Assembly (NCBI RefSeq): GCF_000504205.1
Contig: NZ_AZAJ01000001.1
Span: 2,206,879-2,270,878, forward strand
Source of the DNA: Methanolobus tindarius DSM 2278
Lineage (GTDB): Archaea > Halobacteriota > Methanosarcinia > Methanosarcinales > Methanosarcinaceae
Length of the DNA: 64,000 nucleotides
Direction of reading: 5' to 3'
This document shows, in pieces, positions 59,987 to 64,000 of the stretch (the first letter of the stretch is position 1; the number at the start of each line of letters is the position of its first letter). The position numbers and the translations under genes were made by a program. The notes below the pieces were generated by a model. The model was not told the origin of the DNA. It saw only the letters and a list, made by a program, of their open reading frames with translations, and did no database searches.

Positions 59987-60324
59987 TGAATAGTGTAATT
60001 GTTATGTTTTAGTGCCAAAGTGATTGGTTTTGCTTCAAGATGGCATCGATCAACAATGTATAAATATAATTTAATTAATTAACTTTAATAATCTATTATA
60101 TATTTAATATTTTTGAGAGATGAGTTCTACTATGTTTCATTAATGTCTTCTTATAATCCACAAATTGCAGATTCTTACTATGATGTACTAATTCAGTCTG
60201 CCAAAAAAATGAAAATACAATTTTTGATGAAATTGCTAAAGTTGTGAGCAGAGTACTCAAAATCTTTAATGAACTTTAAAAATAGTATAACCGCTGCCAA
60301 CAGGCAGCAGCTTCAAAAAAAGAA
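59987..60324. other. Intergenic region, possible small frameshifted remnant
   Basis: About 340 bases. A short frame from ATG at 60143 (MSSYNPQIADSYYDVLIQSA) appears to continue, after a frame change in an A-rich run near 60208, as NTIFDEIAKVVSRVLKIFNE to a stop at 60279. This is weak evidence of a decayed ~45-residue gene. GCTGCC-AACA-GGCAGC (60293-60308) is a hairpin near the 3' end of the next gene. Confidence 0.3.
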
Positions 60325-61689
60325 TTAGTCTATTGTATCGTGCATACGAGGTTTGATCTCGTTGCTTTTTTGCCCCTCATCAAGATTTTCATCCTCTTCC
60401 ATGTCCTTGCGGTGCATATCCTTGCTGAGCATCTGGTTGAACATGAAGTACTTCTTCACGTATGCCATGATCTCTTCATCGGAAATGCAGGAAACCCTCT
60501 TCTCGTCGTTGTAGAGTTTCTGAATTTCGGCCTGGATTGCTCTGAGGCGTTTGTCATTCTTGTCGATCTCGATATTAACTTCCATGAGTTCGTTCAGTGT
60601 TTCCTGGACTTTGTACCTAAGTACTTCGATTCCAGAAGAATCACCAATGAGGAAAATCCTCTTTCCACCAACGATTTCAGGTGGATATGGTTCGTAGGTG
60701 AACGGATTCTTGATAACACCGGCGGAGTGGATTCCTGATTCGTGTGCAAATACGTTGTTACCAACAACAGACTTATTCCTTGGTATACGGATGCCGATTT
60801 CATCCTGCATGAATTTTGAGAACTCTACAATAGAATCAAGATTGTACTTGTCGAATCCCTCGATACGCCTTGCAAGGAATAAAAGCAGTTTTTCCATTTC
60901 GGCGTTACCTGCTCTCTCACCAATACCAAGGAATGTCACATTGGACCAATTTGCACCGTGCCAGTATCCTGCAATGGAATTGGCAACAGCAAAACCAAAA
61001 TCATCATGACAGTGAGTCTCGATATTTTTAACATTGAGCTCGTCCTTCAGGTATTTAGTGATCATTGGAATTCCAAAAGGCTCGTCAACACCTTCAAATG
61101 GTATTCCAAATCCAATGGTATCACATACACGGATAGTACAATCAGGGTCTATGTCCATTATTTTCTTAATAAGAGGGAATGTGAATCCATAATTGTCTGC
61201 ACGGGTCATATCTTCGATGTGAGCCCTGGTGCGGAGTCCGTGATCAACTGCATACTGGAGTGCATTGAGGTATTTTTCCTCGGCTGCCTCACGGGTAAGC
61301 CCCATCTTATCAACGATATGAGGATCAGATACTGACATAAGGACACCGGTTTCCTCAATGCCGTCAATGTTAAGGACCATATCAATATCAGCAGGGTTTG
61401 CACGTGCCCATCCGGTTATTTCCGGGAATTCGTATCCCTGGTCCATCATGAGCTTGATGGCTTTTCTGTCCCTTTCGTTATAGACAAAAGTCTCAAGTTT
61501 CTCTATTCCTATACGGTGCAGGTAGTTGTATATCTGAAACTTCTGCTGACTCTTCATGACAATACCAGGCATCTGTGCCCCATCCCTGATAGTGCTGTCA
61601 CTTATTGATACTTCCTGCCCCAGTGGTAATTTTATTTTTGGAAGATCATCATAGTCCTTGTATATTTTCATTTGAAACCTCCTTTTCAA
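60325..61689 (-). CDS. Homocitrate/isopropylmalate synthase family; candidate Re-citrate synthase
   Basis: A 454-residue DRE-TIM metallolyase/synthase. The catalytic loop reads SISDSTIRDGAQMPGIVMKS (residues ~28-47), not the DTTLRDGEQ of LeuA and AksA. There are also ETHCHDDFGFAVANSIAGYW (~225-244), FAHESGIHSAGVIKNP (~330-345), GIGERAGNAEME and a C-terminal ISDEEIMAYVKKYF. This loop variant is similar to Re-type citrate synthases of anaerobes such as Clostridium kluyveri, which condense acetyl-CoA with oxaloacetate (family knowledge; I cannot verify specificity). Homocitrate synthase remains possible. The isocitrate dehydrogenase 4 kb away is consistent with a citrate-making role. The start may be M7 (61671). 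Confidence 0.75.
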   Translation of the reverse strand: MKRRFQMKIYKDYDDLPKIKLPLGQEVSISDSTIRDGAQMPGIVMKSQQKFQIYNYLHRIGIEKLETFVYNERDRKAIKLMMDQGYEFPEITGWARANPADIDMVLNIDGIEETGVLMSVSDPHIVDKMGLTREAAEEKYLNALQYAVDHGLRTRAHIEDMTRADNYGFTFPLIKKIMDIDPDCTIRVCDTIGFGIPFEGVDEPFGIPMITKYLKDELNVKNIETHCHDDFGFAVANSIAGYWHGANWSNVTFLGIGERAGNAEMEKLLLFLARRIEGFDKYNLDSIVEFSKFMQDEIGIRIPRNKSVVGNNVFAHESGIHSAGVIKNPFTYEPYPPEIVGGKRIFLIGDSSGIEVLRYKVQETLNELMEVNIEIDKNDKRLRAIQAEIQKLYNDEKRVSCISDEEIMAYVKKYFMFNQMLSKDMHRKDMEEDENLDEGQKSNEIKPRMHDTID

Positions 61690-61914
61690 TTCGAAAGCTC
61701 CAGAGCTTTAATTAGTGTATTAGTTTAGAAACGAGTCGGTATCAGTACCCTAATAAAATGTGTCCGCCCTGGATAATCATTATTATTGAGTGTGAATTGT
61801 ACTCTTAATATAGCTGCACTCCTACTTAAAACATCGTTTCTATATATCTTAGGAGGATCATTTTTTCCTCCCGGCAAAACTAAACCTTTAAATCTTTATA
61901 TTTTAAAAGATTAC

Positions 61915-62427
61915 ATGATTCATATGTGGAGCATATTACTCAGGAAGTTCGAGAAATACCCGGCCCAGCAAAAGGTGCTGAAGCTTCTTTTTGAACGTGG
62001 TTTTCAGGTAAGTGATGAAGGAAAAGTTACCTCAGGCGCCATTGAAATAGCACACACGCAACTTGCCAGGGAAGCAGGTGTTGACAGGCGTGTTGTAGAT
62101 TCCACAACAGAGGTCATACTTTCAGATGATCAGCTAAAAAAGATATTCCAGAATGTAAAATCAATTCCTTTTCTTCGGGATGTCGCCCCTCTCATGGGAC
62201 AGGGTGTCATTATCATAACCCCGGACGATGCTTCTAACAAGGGAATTATCTCCGAAGTCTCCACAGTTATCGCACAACAAAATATCAGCATCAGGCAGGC
62301 TGTGTCAGATGACCCTTTCTTCACAGACGAACCCCGGCTTACAATAATCACCGATACAAAGGTCCCCGGCAGCATCATTGAGGAACTGCTCAAACTGGAT
62401 TCTGTAAAAAGCGTAAATATCGCTTGA
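61915..62427 (+). CDS. ACT-domain regulator of amino acid metabolism
   Basis: A 170-residue archaeal protein of the COG2150 type. The N-terminal ~75 residues are a helix-turn-helix-like region (AQQKVLKLLFERGFQVSDEG, then VTSGAIEIAHTQLAREAGVD and RRVVDSTTEVILSDDQL). The C-terminal ACT domain is QGVIIITPDDASNKGIISEV...NISIRQAVSDDPFFTDEP...GSIIEELLKLDSVKSVNIA. It probably binds an amino acid and regulates biosynthesis genes; the target is unknown. The ATG at 61915 follows a TATA-like AATCTTTATATTT (61890-61902), so the message may be nearly leaderless. It is divergent from the citrate/homocitrate synthase-like gene, which it might control. Confidence 0.85.
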   Translation: MIHMWSILLRKFEKYPAQQKVLKLLFERGFQVSDEGKVTSGAIEIAHTQLAREAGVDRRVVDSTTEVILSDDQLKKIFQNVKSIPFLRDVAPLMGQGVIIITPDDASNKGIISEVSTVIAQQNISIRQAVSDDPFFTDEPRLTIITDTKVPGSIIEELLKLDSVKSVNIA

Positions 62428-62431
62428 TATT

Positions 62432-63640
62432 TCAGAGAACAGCCTTTGCAAAAGCCCTGAATATCTTTAACATATGCACCGATTTAGATGGGTGCAGCAT
62501 CTTTTTTATCAGTATTGAAGGATGGTCCATGTCACCGTAGCGTGTTATGGTGTCAAGAATAGCAGGATTGTTCATCGAAGCTATGAGCTCGTCCATCTCT
62601 CTATCCCCGAGTCCTGCTGCAAACCTGTGAATTCTCATTCCCATTGCAAGCTCTTTTCCAAGTTTTGCTCTCCACTGTTTATCGTATTCAGAAAGGAATG
62701 ATGCAGAACTGTTATTTTTCTCTGCAGCCTTTGCAGCAATTTCACCGGCAATTTTTGCACACACAGCTCCGGTATAGATTCCTCCTCCTGATGTGGGTTT
62801 AACCTGCCCTGCTGCGTCACCGACTATCATTACACCGTCTGCATATGTCTTTTCAAGAGGTCCAAGTGGAATTCCTCCCATAACAAGGTCAAGTTTGCCA
62901 CCACCATATCTTGAAGCAACATGCTGATTCTTTGTCAGGAGATTTTCAAGAACCTGATGCGCTGACAGTCCACATATGGGATCAACAGCCATACCCACAC
63001 GGGATATGCTTTCATTTACAGGCACAGTCCATCCAAAGAATCCGGGAACCTGTGACCCAATAAACAATTCAACAAAATTGGTGTCATCACTGCGGTAAGG
63101 AACTTCTGCCTGAATTCCCGGCAGCACTTCTGTAACATTTCCAAGTCCTGACCATTTTGCCACCTGGCTCCGAACACCGTCAGCACCAATTACAACTTTG
63201 GTTTTCAGAATATGTTTTTCTCCGTTCTTTACAACTGAAACCTTCTGTTCATTTTGTGAGTTTTCAATACCTGTAACTCTTGAGTTAAGCCAGAGGTCAA
63301 CATCTTCTTCAACAGCCTTCAACGCAAGTTTTCTGTCAAAAATCTTCCTTGAGACAACATAGGCTTTGGTTTTTTTACCGTCAATGGGCAGGTAATCCCC
63401 ATGCATTGGGTGAATAAATGCACCTCTTACTGAGTTCAGGATGGAACTATCCGAAGGGGCAATTTCACACTCATTGAGAGCTCTTGTACTTAGAAGTCCG
63501 GTGCACCCAACCGGAGTACCTATGAATGCGTGGTCTTCCAGTATCAGTGTTTTTGCGCCGTTTATTGCAGCATATCTTGCCGCCACAGAACCGATTGGTC
63601 CTCCTCCTACAACAATAACATCATATTCCGTCATTTTCAC
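62432..63640 (-). CDS. Geranylgeranyl reductase-family flavoprotein
   Basis: A 402-residue FAD protein of the archaeal geranylgeranyl reductase/digeranylgeranylglycerophospholipid reductase family, which saturates the isoprenoid chains of archaeal lipids. N-terminal FAD motif DVIVVGGGPIGSVAARYAA (residues ~6-24), GCTGLLSTRAL (~45-55; the Cys is typical of the family), the GADGVRSQVAKW loop (~158-169) and VMIVGDAAGQVKPTSGGGIY (~270-289). The domain order matches family members. The ATG overlaps the stop of the HAD hydrolase gene upstream by four bases (ATGA), so the two are translationally coupled. carS at 6001 is the other lipid gene in the window. Confidence 0.88.
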   Translation of the reverse strand: MKMTEYDVIVVGGGPIGSVAARYAAINGAKTLILEDHAFIGTPVGCTGLLSTRALNECEIAPSDSSILNSVRGAFIHPMHGDYLPIDGKKTKAYVVSRKIFDRKLALKAVEEDVDLWLNSRVTGIENSQNEQKVSVVKNGEKHILKTKVVIGADGVRSQVAKWSGLGNVTEVLPGIQAEVPYRSDDTNFVELFIGSQVPGFFGWTVPVNESISRVGMAVDPICGLSAHQVLENLLTKNQHVASRYGGGKLDLVMGGIPLGPLEKTYADGVMIVGDAAGQVKPTSGGGIYTGAVCAKIAGEIAAKAAEKNNSSASFLSEYDKQWRAKLGKELAMGMRIHRFAAGLGDREMDELIASMNNPAILDTITRYGDMDHPSILIKKMLHPSKSVHMLKIFRAFAKAVL

Positions 63641-64000
63641 TTAAGTTCAAGTACTATTTCCAGAACCTCGCGGAAACTGTTGAGTGTTCTGTCAGGTTCG
63701 TATTCACCTGATGTCCTGTCTATTGCGCTGTTGCGATCTCCATATGCAGCATATGCTGCCATCATGCCCAGTTTCTTTGAAGGAGCAATATCCCTTCTCA
63801 GGCTGTCACCAACAAAAAGTGTTTCAGGAGCATTAAGTCCCATTGTTTCAAGAGCATGTTTGAAAGGTGCAAGATCCGGTTTTTTTGCGCCAGTCATATC
63901 ATGGGCTGTAAGTGAATGTATCATTGCTTCCATACCTGTTTTTGCAAGCCTTTTCTTTGCATTATCGCTGTTAGCGTCAGTGACAATTCCAAGGGGAAGG
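63637..64000 (-). CDS. HAD-family hydrolase, C-terminal part (partial)
   Basis: The frame enters from the right edge and ends at 63637; about 120 residues are visible. HAD motif II and the cap precede the window. Visible are LGIVTDANSDNAKKRLAK (motif II region), KPDLAPFKHALETMGL (motif III Lys) and ETLFVGDSLRRDI (motif IV, Asp-Ser). Such phosphatases act on small phosphometabolites (phosphoglycolate or pyrophosphate type). Its stop overlaps the geranylgeranyl reductase ATG, so they share an operon. Confidence 0.85.
   Translation of the reverse strand, partial: LPLGIVTDANSDNAKKRLAKTGMEAMIHSLTAHDMTGAKKPDLAPFKHALETMGLNAPETLFVGDSLRRDIAPSKKLGMMAAYAAYGDRNSAIDRTSGEYEPDRTLNSFREVLEIVLELK

Overview
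The window reads as chromosomal DNA of a methylotrophic methanogenic archaeon of the order Methanosarcinales, most like Methanolobus, Methanococcoides or Methanomethylovorans (inference). The evidence is CDP-archaeol synthase, a geranylgeranyl-reductase-family flavoprotein, two PEF-CTERM surface proteins, a DUF2769 protein, a split cytochrome c maturation factor CcmF, a small methanogen-type sulfite reductase, purine and pyrimidine genes, GGTG/GGAGG ribosome binding sites, TATA boxes and AT-rich intergenic DNA. Several genes look bacterial in origin (ExoVII, UvrA, monomeric isocitrate dehydrogenase), which is common in this group.

Layout. 1-10.4 kb: the 5' part of a secretion-type ATPase gene leaving the left edge, exonuclease VII (xseAB), a methyltransferase, the two halves of CcmF in reversed order, then a co-directional lipid, pyrimidine, purine and arginine run (carS, pyrE, purD, argF) and a PEF-CTERM protein. 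10.6-14.5 kb: an accessory patch beside tRNA-Leu(CAG). It holds a HEPN-motif gene split by an IS5-family element and a RhuM-family gene flanked by a decayed copy of the start of the neighbouring flavoprotein gene. 14.5-28 kb: iron-sulfur flavoprotein, phosphoesterase, threonine synthase, a DUF2769 protein, an unexplained repeat/hairpin region, an EamA transporter, a second PEF-CTERM protein, a chemoreceptor, a PHP-domain protein and the amtB-glnK ammonium operon, which has a small leader ORF.

28-47 kb: purB, a large hybrid histidine kinase, uvrA, a PKD surface protein with NYG repeats, a flavodoxin operon, small membrane proteins, a decayed gene, a 1019-residue FAD/Fe-S oxidoreductase with a Met-rich tail, pyruvate kinase, and a histidine kinase with a PhnD-like sensor. 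47-50 kb: a cysteine- and Fe-S-rich cluster (small sulfite reductase, CGGC protein, unusual ferredoxin, GXGXG beta-helix protein) next to a divergent HxlR regulator.

50-64 kb: PspC and PEBP proteins, glycerate kinase, a TatD-like hydrolase, monomeric isocitrate dehydrogenase with a bacterial-style terminator, a 1160-residue surface protein, a homocitrate-synthase-like enzyme that could be a Re-citrate synthase, an ACT-domain regulator, a geranylgeranyl reductase and a HAD hydrolase leaving the right edge.

The most unusual items are the sulfite reductase-centred cluster, the IS-interrupted HEPN gene whose 553-codon frame is restored by removing the IS, the reversed split CcmF, the methanogen use of a monomeric isocitrate dehydrogenase near a candidate Re-citrate synthase, the Met-rich redox protein and the amtB leader ORF. 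No CRISPR array, rRNA or prophage was seen.
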